Numbered from the stretch's first letter, positions 15,641 to 25,117 are shown. The stretch: DNA of 64,000 nt from JANPJV01 sp031425695 (GCA_031425695.1 JANPJV010000116.1:1-64000); one strand, 5' to 3'. Numbers and translations are program-made. The notes: a model not told the origin generated them from the sequence alone.

Positions 15641-16530
15641 TCGACCGCCTGCACGTCGCGGCCGCGCAGTATCCGATCCGCGCCTACGCGAGCTGGGACG
15701 ATTACGCGGAGTCGCTGGGTGCCTTTGTCGCCAAGGGTGTCGCCACCGGCGCGGGGCTGCTCGTGTTGCCCGAATACGCGAGCATGGTACTGACCTCCGT
15801 GATAGCCGCGCCGCGCGCGCTGAGTGCGCAGCTCGCGGCCATGCAGCCGCTGCTCCCCGCCTACGCGTCGCTGCACGCAGAACTCGCGCGCAGGCACGGG
15901 ATCCATTTGCTCGCCGGCAGCATCCCGACGCTGCGCGAGGACGGCCGGTACGTGAACCGCGCCTGGTTGTTCACGCCTGCGGGAGCAGCCGGATTCCAGG
16001 ACAAGCTCATCATGACGCGATTCGAAAACGAGTCGTGGGGCATCGCATCGGGGGACTCGCTGCGCGTCTTCGCCACCGAGCTCGGGACGCTCGCCGTATC
16101 GATCTGCTACGACTGCGAGTTCCCATTGCTTGCCCGCGCGCAAGCCGAAGCGGGAGCGGAGCTGCTGCTGGTGCCGAGCTGCACCGACACCGTCGCCGGC
16201 TTCCACCGCGTCCGCTACGGCAGCCAGGCCCGCGCGCTCGAAAACCAGATCCACGTGGTCCAGGCGGTCACGGTCGGCGATGCGCCGTGGTCGGATACGC
16301 TCGACGTGAACATCGGTGCCGCAGCCGTCTACACGCCTGTGGACCGCGGATTCCCTGCCGACGGCATCGCCGTCATGGGGACTCGCGAGCAACCGGGCTG
16401 GGTGGACGCGACGATCGATCTCAAGTTGGCGCGAGGGCTGCGACGGGACGGGCAAGTGTTGAACTATCGCGATTGGTTGCGACAGGGCGCGTACACGGCA
16501 ACGCGGGCTCAACAAGTGGACTTGCGGTGA
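15637..16530 (+). CDS. carbon-nitrogen hydrolase (nitrilase superfamily)
   Basis: A 297-residue enzyme starting at GTG 15637, overlapping the previous stop by four bases. The catalytic triad is readable: Glu46 in LVLPEYASM, Lys123 in FQDKLIMTRFE and Cys157 in SICYDCEFP. Such enzymes hydrolyse amides or nitriles; family members next to or fused with GNAT domains are usually called amidohydrolases. Coupling with the NTF2-like and GNAT genes suggests formation and breakdown of one acylated amine or amide. The gene ends in front of a partial GTAGCC repeat. Confidence 0.9.
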   Translation: MIDRLHVAAAQYPIRAYASWDDYAESLGAFVAKGVATGAGLLVLPEYASMVLTSVIAAPRALSAQLAAMQPLLPAYASLHAELARRHGIHLLAGSIPTLREDGRYVNRAWLFTPAGAAGFQDKLIMTRFENESWGIASGDSLRVFATELGTLAVSICYDCEFPLLARAQAEAGAELLLVPSCTDTVAGFHRVRYGSQARALENQIHVVQAVTVGDAPWSDTLDVNIGAAAVYTPVDRGFPADGIAVMGTREQPGWVDATIDLKLARGLRRDGQVLNYRDWLRQGAYTATRAQQVDLR

Positions 16531-16532
16531 GC

Positions 16533-16564
16533 GTCCCCGGGTGCACTGCCCTTACCCGGGCTAC
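16533..16564. repeat. GTAGCC-type repeat, right half only
   Basis: Only the right arm is kept (CCCCGGGTGCACTGCCCTTACCCGGGCTAC is present in shortened form). It lies between two converging genes and is related to 14505-14584. Confidence 0.6.
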
Positions 16565-16582
16565 GGAGACGCGCAACCCCAA

Positions 16583-17956
16583 CTACTCGAAGCCATCTTC
16601 GAAAAGCCCGGCAGCCCTTTCATAGGCACCGATATCGCAGCGCGCATCGCCGTCGCCATTGCCGTCGATGGGGCGTGGCATTCCACGCTGGTCGATGGTC
16701 GCGCAGTGCGCAGCCTGGGCGGCATCGATCGCCGGGCTCCCGACATCGAGCGCATGCGTACGTGTGTAGCCGCCGTTGTCGAGAAGCGCTTCGACGCCGG
16801 GGCTCGCCACGATGAGGTCGCCCGGCCCGGCGCTCATGCGGCACGCGTTTCCGGGCGCGCGCAGGGTGCCGCCCGCGGAGACGATGACGTTCGAGAAGAC
16901 CACGTGGCACTCATTGCCGGAGGGCTGGGTGTTGCCGGCGGCGATGCTGTTGACCAGCGTGATCGCGCTGAAATTCGCCGACGATGGGCCGCGCACGTCG
17001 GCGATGGCACCGCCACCGTTGGGGCTGCTCGAGTGATTCGCGGTGATCGTGCAATGCTCGCAGCGCAACTGGTGGCCACCGTCGCCGAAGATGCCCCCAC
17101 CCTGGTTCCCGCTGATGGTGACGTTCTGCAGAAGCCAGTGGGCGTTGCCAGTATTGAGGGCGATGCTCCCGCCATCGTTGCCGGCGTCGTTGCCGGCGAT
17201 CAGGCAGCGACGGATGGTAATGCTTGGGTTGGTGCCGTCGCCATAGATCCCCGCGCCGGCGCCCGCGCGATTTTCGGTGAGCTCGCACTCTTCGAGCTCG
17301 AAGAGGGTAGCGGTGTTGCCAATATAGAGCGCGCCGCCCACGCCGAAGGACGGGTTGGCGAGATTCGCATGCATGCGCAGCCGGGTGGCAGAGAGGCTGC
17401 CAAAGACGGAGACGCCTGCCCCGTCGCGATTGGAACCGTTGTCGTGGATGCGCACATCGTCGAGCTCGATGCCGCCGCCTGCGCGCACCAGCAGCCCTCC
17501 ACCCGTTCGCTCGACCATGTCGGGGGGATTCAAGAGTGCCTGCCAGCCGCCGGTCACGCTCAGCGTGCGCAGCCGCAGTAAGCCGCCGGAGCGGACGTCG
17601 AACACGCGATCAAGGCTATCGGCGTCGATGCTCGTTGCTGCGGTGGATGCGCCGGCCATGTCGATTTCGGAGGTGACGTCGAGATCGCCGCTTGCTGCAA
17701 GGTTCTCGAGGCTGCCAGCGCGCGTCAGGAGGTGGATGCCCGGCCCGAGCTCGATCGCATCGGGGCCAGCAGATGCGTTCGCCTCCTGGATCGCCGCACG
17801 CAGCGTGCAGGCCGCACTCTCATCTGCGCAGACGCCGTCGCCCGGAACGACATCGAGCGTGTCGGCCAGGCTGACGACCGCGAATTTCGCGGCGGCCACC
17901 GGGCCGGCGAGGCAAAGAATCAATAGCGCGATCGGTGAGCTTGCTTTGAGCGTCAT
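16583..17956 (-). CDS. secreted CSLREA-type beta-helix protein with GFE tag
   Basis: A 457-residue protein with a signal peptide (MTLKASSPIALLILCLAGPVAAA). ACTLRAAIQEANA near residue 50 is the CSLREA-type motif. A parallel beta-helix follows (AGAGIYGDG, GNQGGGIFGDGG, NGGGAIADV), then a choice-of-anchor-Q-like end (GSPAIDAAQAAHC...DQRGMPRPIDG...IGAYE) and the terminal GLFEDGFE. It has the same architecture as 12710-14434 without the N-terminal sandwich, so the two are probably paralogues. The predicted location is extracellular or surface; the function is unknown. Confidence 0.88.
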   Translation of the reverse strand: MTLKASSPIALLILCLAGPVAAAKFAVVSLADTLDVVPGDGVCADESAACTLRAAIQEANASAGPDAIELGPGIHLLTRAGSLENLAASGDLDVTSEIDMAGASTAATSIDADSLDRVFDVRSGGLLRLRTLSVTGGWQALLNPPDMVERTGGGLLVRAGGGIELDDVRIHDNGSNRDGAGVSVFGSLSATRLRMHANLANPSFGVGGALYIGNTATLFELEECELTENRAGAGAGIYGDGTNPSITIRRCLIAGNDAGNDGGSIALNTGNAHWLLQNVTISGNQGGGIFGDGGHQLRCEHCTITANHSSSPNGGGAIADVRGPSSANFSAITLVNSIAAGNTQPSGNECHVVFSNVIVSAGGTLRAPGNACRMSAGPGDLIVASPGVEALLDNGGYTRTHALDVGSPAIDAAQAAHCATIDQRGMPRPIDGNGDGDARCDIGAYERAAGLFEDGFE

Positions 17957-18153
17957 CCCAAGCCCCGGCCGCGGAAAATGTCGAGTATGGAGGACGCCCG
18001 ACGCTGGCGAATCCGACTTTTGTCAGCTCACCCTGGGCTTGCTCCATCGGCCAGGTCGCACTGGCGATGGTACGCGCGCATCATGCCGGGCGATGGAAGG
18101 CTCGCGCTCGTGGGCGCGGCGATGGCCGCGCTACCTTCGCACTCGCACCGCTT

Positions 18154-18612
18154 TTAATCCCGCGCCAGGGCCCGCTTCCGCGCGGCTGATCCCGGCAGGC
18201 TCGTGCGCGGGTCGAGCAGCCAGCGGGTAGCGCCGTCGAGTTCGGTGAAATAGTGGACGTCGGCGCCGTGCTGTTCGGCGACGTGCGCGGCAAAGTCCTC
18301 GAGCGGCTCGATCGGCCGGCCGGGAATGACGATGGCGGTCCGCACATCAGTGAGTGCGCGCCCGAGCGACTCGCCGAGCTTGTACGCCTCGAATCCCCCG
18401 CTCAGGTGAACTTCCGGCACTTCGCAGACCACCAGCAGCCGGGTCGACCCCGTCTCCCGGACCACTGGCGCAATCAACGTGACCAGGTCGGTCTTGCCCA
18501 TGACTTCCAAGGTCTCGGGATGCACCACGAGCTCTAGATAGCCATCACGTTCGCTGACGTCGAGCTTGTGACTGGCGGAACGCTGGGGATTGGCGGGCAT
18601 GCGAACCACCAT
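18154..18612 (-). CDS. SpoIIAA-like (STAS/DUF3478) protein
   Basis: About 152 residues. The strings GYLELVVHPETLEVMGKTDLVTLIAPVV, read as LELVVHPETLEV plus LLVVCEVPEVHLSGGFEAYKLG, and TAIVIPGRPIEPLEDF follow the pattern of SpoIIAA-like proteins, a STAS-type fold found in many non-sporulating bacteria. The usual phosphorylated serine context is not evident. Start codons at 18612 or 18600 are both possible; GGTGG precedes the second. It is preceded on the same strand by a GNAT enzyme. The role is uncertain, perhaps lipid binding or signalling. Confidence 0.78.
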   Translation of the reverse strand: MVVRMPANPQRSASHKLDVSERDGYLELVVHPETLEVMGKTDLVTLIAPVVRETGSTRLLVVCEVPEVHLSGGFEAYKLGESLGRALTDVRTAIVIPGRPIEPLEDFAAHVAEQHGADVHYFTELDGATRWLLDPRTSLPGSAARKRALARD

Positions 18613-18654
18613 GCTGGAGAAGGAGCGCGGATCCGGAGCTTACCCCTTCGTCGA

Positions 18655-19212
18655 TCAAACTGCCGTCGTTCCTTCCAGATCCCGCAACAACAGGCCCAGC
18701 AACACCGCATCCTGTGTCTCACCCGCCACCACCCAGCGCTCGCGACACAGACCCTCGCGCTGGAAGCCGAGGCGTTCGATGCAGCGCAAGGAGGCGGTGT
18801 TCCGCGGGTCGACATCGGCCTCGATCCGGCGCAGGAGCATCCCGTCCCGTGCGTAGCCCAGCAGGCTGCGCAAGGCTGCTCCCGCGTAGCCATGACCCCA
18901 ATGGTCCGAGCGCAGGATGTAGCCAATCTCCGCGCGTTGTTGCTCGGTGTTGATGTAGAACAAGGTGGTCGTGCCGATGACGCGCGCCTCGTCGATCAGC
19001 TCGATACCCCATTGCAGCAGGTCGCCCTGCTCGCGACCGCGGTCGATCGCAGCCAGGTAAGCGCGGGTATCGTCGAGATCGGCGAAGGCGGGCCGGCTCC
19101 AGTAACGCATTGATCGCACATCGGAAAACACCGCGTGCAGATCAGCGAGATCGGCCGCGCCGAGTTGGCGCAGGCGCACGCGGCCGGCATCGAGAGTGGG
19201 TAGGGTCGACAT
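18655..19212 (-). CDS. GNAT N-acetyltransferase, RimJ/RimL-like
   Basis: A 185-residue protein from the ATG at 19212. It opens with VRLRQLGAADLADLHAVFSD, contains the acetyl-CoA loop YILRSDHWGHGYAGAALRSLL and ends with NTASLRCIERLGFQREGLCRE, the standard order of RimJ/RimL-type acetyltransferases. Known members acetylate ribosomal protein N-termini or small amines; the substrate here cannot be read. It lies 42 bases upstream of the SpoIIAA-like gene and may be co-transcribed with it. Confidence 0.88.
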   Translation of the reverse strand: MSTLPTLDAGRVRLRQLGAADLADLHAVFSDVRSMRYWSRPAFADLDDTRAYLAAIDRGREQGDLLQWGIELIDEARVIGTTTLFYINTEQQRAEIGYILRSDHWGHGYAGAALRSLLGYARDGMLLRRIEADVDPRNTASLRCIERLGFQREGLCRERWVVAGETQDAVLLGLLLRDLEGTTAV

Positions 19213-19346
19213 GGCTCGGATCAAAGAAATGGGCGCACGGCAGATTACACAGAGACGGCCAGTCCTTTGCCAGCTTTGTGCCTCCTCGCGGGGATTGATC
19301 TATCGCACACCGCCGCCGTCGGCGCTGAAACCGTCGAGCTGCACTT

Positions 19347-19490
19347 CTCGAACCCATCCGCGTGCAACGGATCCGGGCGCAAGATCCAGATCTCGCGGTT
19401 GTCGCCGACAGCGACGTATGTACCGTCGAAATACTTGCCGTCGTAAAGTGTAGCGGCGTCGGGCAGCGCGCCGCCCTCCGAGGCCCACTC
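19347..19490 (-). pseudogene. 3' remnant of a GFE-tagged secreted protein
   Basis: Minus-strand codons from 19490 read EWASEGGALPDAATLYDGKY, then FDGTYVAVGDNREIWILRP and DPLHADGFE. The expected stop after GFE is an AAG codon, and the frame runs on into unrelated residues. No start, signal peptide or upstream body is present before the permease gene. The spacing and residues before DGFE match the endings of the intact GFE proteins, so I read this as the stub of a deleted relative. Confidence 0.5.
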
Positions 19491-19565
19491 GTTATCGCGA
19501 GCGCCAGTCGATCACGCAGGCGCGCACATGGCGCGTATTTTTTGCATCACCCGCCCTGCTCCGCC

Positions 19566-22013
19566 CTACTGTTGCAGCGCGGCGACCGGAGCGATCGTCG
19601 TTGCCCTGATGGCAGGCACCAGGGTGGCGAGCAGCGCAGAAATGCCGAGCACCGAGAGCGCGCCGGCGTAGGCGCCGACATCCCAGGGACTGATTCCGTA
19701 GAGCAGTCCGCTCAACAACCGCCCTACTGCGACCGCTCCCAGCAATCCAAGTGCGACGCCGATCGCGACCAACTTGAAGCCCTCGCCAACGACCATGCGC
19801 ACGACGTCGACGGCACGCGCGCCGACAGCCCGACGGACGGCAATTTCCTTGGTCCGTTGTCCAACCAGGTGCGCGAGCACGCTGAAGATGCCGACGCCGG
19901 CCAGCACCGCCGCGACGCCTGCGAAAATGCCGATCAACTGGCTGCGAAAGCGCGGATACGCGATCGCGCCGGAGAACATCTGCTGCATCGATTCGAAGCG
20001 GGCGGGAATGCCCGGGTCCGCTTCCCGCAGGAGCGAACGCAAGGTGCCGGTGAGCGTTGTGTCGGCCAACGACGTGCGGGCGATGATCGAGAGCGAGCCG
20101 CCGACGTCCTGCATCGACGCCGCGTAGACCATGGCGGGCGGTGCCAGGTCCGGATCTTGCCAACGGGTGTCGCCGACCACGCCGATGATTTCCCTCCAGG
20201 GCGCATCAGGGCCGGAGCGGATGCGCTTTCCCAGCGGCGACTCACCGGGGAAAGTGGCGCGCGCCAGGGTCTCGTTGATGATGACCACCGGCGGTGTTTC
20301 CGGAGTGTCCGAGCGCGCGAAGTCGCGCCCGGCGCGCATGGGAATCTCCAGCGTCTCGAAGTATCCAGGCGTGATCGCGTTGATCTCGGCCTTGAGCCGC
20401 TCACCCGGCAGCCCATCTGGCCGCCCCTCCACGCTGTATTCCCGAGCCGGCCTGCGCTCCTTGCCCATGGGCAAGAAGGAAACACCGGCCGCTGCAGTGA
20501 CGCCAGGCTCCGCACTCAGTCGTTCGATCACATCGGCATAGAAGGTGATCCGCTTGCGCCGGTCTTCTTCGGTATCGGTCGGATACTGGGTATAGGCCAC
20601 CATCACGCGGTCAGTGGCAAACCCGACGTCCACCTGTTGCAGCTCCTGGAACGATCGCAGCAACAGTCCGGCTGTTACCAGCAGCACGACCGACAACGCG
20701 ACTTCGGCGATCACCTGTCCCGAACGCAGCCCATGACTGCTGGCTGACGTAGTTCCCTTGCCACCACCCTGCTTCAGCGCGTGTGACAAATCCAACTTGG
20801 ATGCATAGATCGCGGGAACCAGGCCAAAGAACATCACTGCAAGCATGGACAGGCCGTAAGCAAACACAATCACTGGCACATCGATTCGCACCTCACCCAG
20901 GCGCGGCAAGTCGGCCGGCAGCCAAGCCACCAATGCCCACAAGAAGCCCGCGCTCAACAGCAGGCCAGCAGTCGCAGCGAGAGCGCCCAGCAAAGAGCTT
21001 TCGGTCAACAGTTGCAGCACCAGACGCCCACGGCTGGCACCGAGCGCGGCACGCAATGCCATCTCGCGCGCCCTGGCCGACGCGCGCGCCAGCAGCAGGC
21101 TGGAAACGTTCACACACGCAATCAGCAATACGATGATCACCGCGCCCATCAGCAGCCACAGCATGCTCTTGACGCCGCCGGTGAGCCGATCCTGCAACGG
21201 GATCAACGCCACCGACTTCAAGCGGTTCTCCGGATGCTGCTCAGCCAGCTTGTCGCCGACGGTCCGCATCTGCGCCTGCGCGCCGGCGAGATCCACCCCT
21301 GCTTTGAGCTTGCCGACCACCTGGAATTCGGACGCGCTACGGTCCGTGTTGGTGGTGCGCCACGGCGCCCACAAGTCGGTGGCTTCCGGGTAGCTGAATC
21401 CAGGTGCTGCTACACCGACGATCTGCATCGATGCGCCATAGACCATGATCGTTTGCCCGACCGCGGCCGCGGCGCTGCCGAAGTGGGTCTCGGCCCAGCC
21501 ATGCCGTACGACGACGACGGTGGGCGGCGCGCCGACCGCCGCTACGTCCTGCTCAGCAAGCAAACGTCCGGCCGCAGGCGCCTGTCCGAACACCGCGAAG
21601 AACTCCGCCGAGACATACATATCGTTGGCAAACTCGGCGCGATCTCCGACCACGATGGCGACATCCTTCTCGCCGCTCAGGTAGGCCATCGATTCGAATA
21701 CATCGTTCTGTGCTTGCCAATCGTAGAAGTCCGGCCCCGACGCCTCTGGGCTTGAGCGTCCGGTGTTCGCCCAGAAGGTTTCGACCGCGACGATCCGATC
21801 TGCGTCCCGATAGGCGAGCGGTTGCAGCAGCACCGTGTTGACGATGGCGAACATCGCGGCATTGGCACCGATGGCGATCGCCAGCAGTGTTGCGGTGCCG
21901 AGAGCGAAGCCCCAGTGCTTCAGCAATCCGCGTAGCGCAATCTTGATCTCACGAAAAAGCGCGTCCCGGACCGACCCTTTCGTCGGGGCTTGCGCAGTGG
22001 TTGTCCGCCTCAT
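19566..22013 (-). CDS. ABC transporter permease, FtsX/MacB type (ADOP family)
   Basis: An 815-residue protein. The ATG at 22013 has GGGAG 5-6 bases upstream; longer frames lack this. The layout is the duplicated ADOP one: N-terminal helix (LGTATLLAIAIGANAAMFAIV), a periplasmic MacB-like domain, three FtsX helices around residues 300-420, then a second periplasmic domain and a final FtsX block with the motif RTKEIAVRRAVGA. Such permeases work with a separate MacB-type ATPase in export or envelope stress. No ATPase gene lies beside it, so it must borrow one. It is probably monocistronic. Confidence 0.9.
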   Translation of the reverse strand: MRRTTTAQAPTKGSVRDALFREIKIALRGLLKHWGFALGTATLLAIAIGANAAMFAIVNTVLLQPLAYRDADRIVAVETFWANTGRSSPEASGPDFYDWQAQNDVFESMAYLSGEKDVAIVVGDRAEFANDMYVSAEFFAVFGQAPAAGRLLAEQDVAAVGAPPTVVVVRHGWAETHFGSAAAAVGQTIMVYGASMQIVGVAAPGFSYPEATDLWAPWRTTNTDRSASEFQVVGKLKAGVDLAGAQAQMRTVGDKLAEQHPENRLKSVALIPLQDRLTGGVKSMLWLLMGAVIIVLLIACVNVSSLLLARASARAREMALRAALGASRGRLVLQLLTESSLLGALAATAGLLLSAGFLWALVAWLPADLPRLGEVRIDVPVIVFAYGLSMLAVMFFGLVPAIYASKLDLSHALKQGGGKGTTSASSHGLRSGQVIAEVALSVVLLVTAGLLLRSFQELQQVDVGFATDRVMVAYTQYPTDTEEDRRKRITFYADVIERLSAEPGVTAAAGVSFLPMGKERRPAREYSVEGRPDGLPGERLKAEINAITPGYFETLEIPMRAGRDFARSDTPETPPVVIINETLARATFPGESPLGKRIRSGPDAPWREIIGVVGDTRWQDPDLAPPAMVYAASMQDVGGSLSIIARTSLADTTLTGTLRSLLREADPGIPARFESMQQMFSGAIAYPRFRSQLIGIFAGVAAVLAGVGIFSVLAHLVGQRTKEIAVRRAVGARAVDVVRMVVGEGFKLVAIGVALGLLGAVAVGRLLSGLLYGISPWDVGAYAGALSVLGISALLATLVPAIRATTIAPVAALQQ

Positions 22014-22320
22014 GAAAACTCCCATCGATACTGTAGGCCGGCACAGAGCAATTACCGGGCCAACAACGCCATCCTGGATTTCCTCCGCGAAACCTCCGGC
22101 AAACTGCCAGGGTGAGCCCCGCGACGCAATCAAGCACATTGATTTTGATGCATTTTCTGAGCTTCACCAGGCCGCGCTCGAGCGCTGACCGCAGGCTCGA
22201 AGGGTCCGGATCACGAGAGCGCAAAGGCCCACTCTACGATTCTGGACAAGAGCGTCCGTAATTGCGCCCCGACCAGCGCAACGCAGCTCATCGCGCTGCG
22301 AACGCGGCTATAACACCATC
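22014..22320. other. 307-bp gap between divergent genes
   Basis: This region separates the permease (minus) from a membrane protein (plus). A TATAAC hexamer lies just before the ATG at 22321 but has no convincing -35 partner. No repeat, RNA or coding segment with a ribosome binding site was recognised. Confidence 0.3.
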
Positions 22321-23739
22321 ATGGCTTCTGATCCCATCGTCGAGCAGGCTTCCGTTCCAGCAAGCGCCAGCCGCGTCAGCTTCGAGCGTCTGCGCGAGCG
22401 CACGGACGAACTGGAACTGCTGATCTCGGGCTTGTCCATGGTGGCGCTGTTCTCGCTGCCGGGCTGGCTGATCGACCAGTACGATGGGCTGCAATCCTTA
22501 CTGCCGTTGTGGCTGCTGAGCGCTGCAGTGATGGCCATGCCGATGGCAGTGTTGCTCTGCTACCTGCTGGCCAGCTGCTTCGCGCTGCACCTCGCGATGC
22601 GCGGCTACTGGGTCGGGCTGATCGGCTTGAAATCCGCCTACCCGGGCGGTATCCGCTGGTCGCGCGCGATTGGCACCGGACCCATCACGCGCGAATGGCT
22701 GCAGCGCAGCCTGCCCGAAATCGACGTCAGCATCGAACGCGCCGACCGGGCAGCGTCAATGCTGTTTTCGGTGATTACGCTGTCGGGCTTGACCCTGCTC
22801 TGGTTAGGGCTGCTGGCGACCGCGACCTTCGTCGGTGCTGCGATGGTCGGCAGCGCTGCCGGCACCAATGCCGCGATCAATGCGGCGATGGACTGGTTCG
22901 CCAGACTGATGATCGGCAGTCTGTTGCTGCTGTGGCTGCTGGACGCGGTGCTGGCGCGCTTCCTGCCGGTGCTGCGCGGCTGGGCCTGGTACCGCGGATT
23001 GGTCTGGCTGCTGGCACGCATCGTTGGCGTGTACTTTCCACCGCGGTTGATCGCACCGATACGCCTGACGCTGCAGACAAACTCGCAGCCGCTGCTGTTC
23101 ATGCTCGCGTTCGTCGCCATGATTGTCATATTGCCAATGCTGGCGCTGCGCCAGTTCCAGGCCAGCTACGGCTTCGACCGCTTCGGCACCCACGGCTACC
23201 TGCACGCGCGCGACATCGACGACGGTCATCGCAGCGTGCACTACGAATCGCAGCGCATCGGGCGCAACCGTTCGCGCAGCGTGCCGATGATTCCGGCGCC
23301 GGTGATCGAATCGGCGTGGCTGCCGCTGCTGCTGCCGTATTCCCCGATTCGCGACGATGCCCTGGTTGCGCTGCGCTGCCCGGAGCGCGAACGAAATGCC
23401 GGCAGCGCCTTCGGCGTAGCACCGGCAGATGATGCCCGCGCCCGCCAACGCTCGCGCGACACGGTCACTTGTCTCGGTCGATTGTGGGAGGTGCGTCTGA
23501 ACGGAACGCTGGTTGCGCTAGACGGGTTCGTTCCGACCGAGCGCACCGATGTCGGCTTTCGTGGACTGTCCGGCTACGTCGACCTCCGCGAGCAGCCACC
23601 CGGTCCGCAGCAGTTGGAAATCGTATTTCGACCGCGTCCGGAACAGGAAGCCAGCGCGGTCGACGAGTCCCTCTCAGCTCGCATCCGCTACGCCATTCCG
23701 TTCCTGTGGAGCCCGGAATCCACTGGCGCTTCGCCCTGA
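22321..23739 (+). CDS. multi-pass membrane protein of unknown function
   Basis: A 472-residue protein with about six predicted membrane helices in the first 285 residues (for example SLLPLWLLSAAVMAMPMAVLLC, read as LLPLWLLSAAVMAMPMAVLL, and LLFMLAFVAMIVILPMLAL). A soluble C-terminal domain of roughly 185 residues follows, with FGTHGYLHARDIDDG and later VRLNGTLVALDGFVPTERTD. The cytoplasmic loop between helices carries acidic and basic clusters (REWLQRSLPEIDVSIERADR). I do not recognise a family. It stands alone, facing a thioredoxin gene on the opposite strand. Confidence 0.75.
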   Translation: MASDPIVEQASVPASASRVSFERLRERTDELELLISGLSMVALFSLPGWLIDQYDGLQSLLPLWLLSAAVMAMPMAVLLCYLLASCFALHLAMRGYWVGLIGLKSAYPGGIRWSRAIGTGPITREWLQRSLPEIDVSIERADRAASMLFSVITLSGLTLLWLGLLATATFVGAAMVGSAAGTNAAINAAMDWFARLMIGSLLLLWLLDAVLARFLPVLRGWAWYRGLVWLLARIVGVYFPPRLIAPIRLTLQTNSQPLLFMLAFVAMIVILPMLALRQFQASYGFDRFGTHGYLHARDIDDGHRSVHYESQRIGRNRSRSVPMIPAPVIESAWLPLLLPYSPIRDDALVALRCPERERNAGSAFGVAPADDARARQRSRDTVTCLGRLWEVRLNGTLVALDGFVPTERTDVGFRGLSGYVDLREQPPGPQQLEIVFRPRPEQEASAVDESLSARIRYAIPFLWSPESTGASP

Positions 23740-23755
23740 CATCGGCACCCACACC

Positions 23756-24067
23756 TTACCCCAACATCCGCGCCACCTCGCCACCGGTCGGCCGGACCAC
23801 CCGAGCCACCTCCTGGCTATCGCGAATCAACACCAGGGTCGGCCACAACTTGACCCGGAAAGAGCGCCCGAGCGGCTTGCCGCGACCGTCCTCGATCTTC
23901 AGGTGCCGCAGCTCGGGATGTGCGCCGAGCGCCTCCTCGATCTGCCCCTGCGCAGCGATGCAGTAACCGCACCAGGGCGCCCCGAACTCGATCAGGGTGT
24001 CCCCGGGCAACGCGTCGATCTCGGCGCGGGAAGGCTCGATGTTGGCGAATTGCTGAGTGAACGGCAT
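23756..24067 (-). CDS. thioredoxin-family protein
   Basis: A 103-residue protein. GGAG precedes the ATG at 24067 at suitable spacing. The active site is WCGYC (Cys33, Cys36), and the cis-proline loop appears as KLWPTLVLIRD. The length equals a single thioredoxin fold, and there is no signal peptide, so it acts in the cytoplasm as a thiol-disulfide reductant. GYC in place of the usual GPC shifts it from classical thioredoxin toward the wider thioredoxin-like group. Confidence 0.9.
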   Translation of the reverse strand: MPFTQQFANIEPSRAEIDALPGDTLIEFGAPWCGYCIAAQGQIEEALGAHPELRHLKIEDGRGKPLGRSFRVKLWPTLVLIRDSQEVARVVRPTGGEVARMLG

Positions 24068-24177
24068 GGCATCACTCCGGCTATGAACATTATGCAAGGG
24101 AAGATGGCAGGGAGCCCGCAGTGTGCTCGTGAAGCGCCGCCTTGCCCTGCTCCCCGTCGCGCACCACCTTCGCGACC

Positions 24178-24345
24178 TCAACCCCCGCCGAAGACCCGCA
24201 TGCAGTGCACCTTCTCGGTTGCATCGAGCTCGGGATCAATCTGCACTTGCTGCACGCCGTGCTCTCCTTGCGGACGGGGCAGATAGCGAATCTTGATTCC
24301 GTTCCGTTGTACTTGACCACGTCGGCCAGAAAGTCGTGTCGCCTT
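24178..24345 (-). other. coding-like fragment, unrecognised
   Basis: Minus-strand codons give GQVQRNGIKIRYLPRPQGEHG and then VQQVQIDPELDATEKVHCMRVFGGG and a stop. The residue mix looks like real protein, but there is no ATG, GTG or TTG in frame before it collides with the start of the opposite gene. It is either the end of a decayed gene or a chance frame. Confidence 0.3.
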
Positions 24346-24427
24346 GCCGCTTCCCCTGCTCCACAGCTTTTCCAGCCTCCGGCAGCGGCGCGATAAGATC
24401 TCACCCCAGGTAGCCGAGACACGACTG

Positions 24428-24979
24428 ATGCAGAACACGGATGTCCTCGAACTGCAGTACTCGCGCCCAGTCGCCATCACCGTGTGCGGCTTGGCAGTTT
24501 TCAGCGCGGCACAGATCGTGGTCGTGCTGGCAGCACTGCTGAATCTTGGCGCGACTGCAGTATTCGGACTGCTCGCCCTGGTGATCATGGGGCCGATCCA
24601 CTTTCTGCTGTTCCGCTTCGTGTATCGCGCCCTGACCCAGCGCCAGGCCATCGTCACTCTGGACGAACACGGCATCACCGACATCCGGCAGCGCGTCGAA
24701 TTCGTACCCTGGGAGGACGTGCGGCGCGTGCGCGTCGGCGCAGGCAGCAAGGCCCACTACCTTTGCGTGGAGCTCAAGCAAGACGCGGCCGGGCGCTACA
24801 CGTCGGCACCCGTCGGCTGGAGGCTGTTGATGCGCTTCGCAGAGTCGCTGGGCGACTGGAATGTGCAGTTGCTGACGCTGAGTTGCTCGCGTTCGGAAGT
24901 CGCGAAGACCGCGGAAGGGTTGCGCAAGGCAGCACTGCGGCGCCAGGTCGAACGCTTGAACTCTGCGAAAGCAGCTTGA
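24428..24979 (+). CDS. two-helix membrane protein with PH-like domain
   Basis: A 183-residue protein from the ATG at 24428. Residues about 16-60 make two membrane helices (VCGLAVFSAAQIVVVLAALL and VFGLLALVIMGPIHFLLFRF). They are followed by a beta-rich domain beginning AIVTLDEHGITDIRQRVEFVPWEDV. The string 'ITLDEHGI...IPWEDI' is typical of STM3941-type proteins with a bacterial PH-like fold. It is probably anchored in the inner membrane with the domain in the cytoplasm. The role is unknown. The upstream ribosome binding site is weak. Confidence 0.75.
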   Translation: MQNTDVLELQYSRPVAITVCGLAVFSAAQIVVVLAALLNLGATAVFGLLALVIMGPIHFLLFRFVYRALTQRQAIVTLDEHGITDIRQRVEFVPWEDVRRVRVGAGSKAHYLCVELKQDAAGRYTSAPVGWRLLMRFAESLGDWNVQLLTLSCSRSEVAKTAEGLRKAALRRQVERLNSAKAA

Positions 24980-25117
24980 TGTGAGCCGCCCCTGCGAAGC
25001 TTCTCCGATCTTCAATGCGGGATCCCGTAAGGCCAGTCGCGATGTTCGTACAAACCCTGCTGTCGCGCATCAGCGAGAAGGCATGATCGCGACTCGTCGG
25101 CGCAAAGCGAAGCGCTC

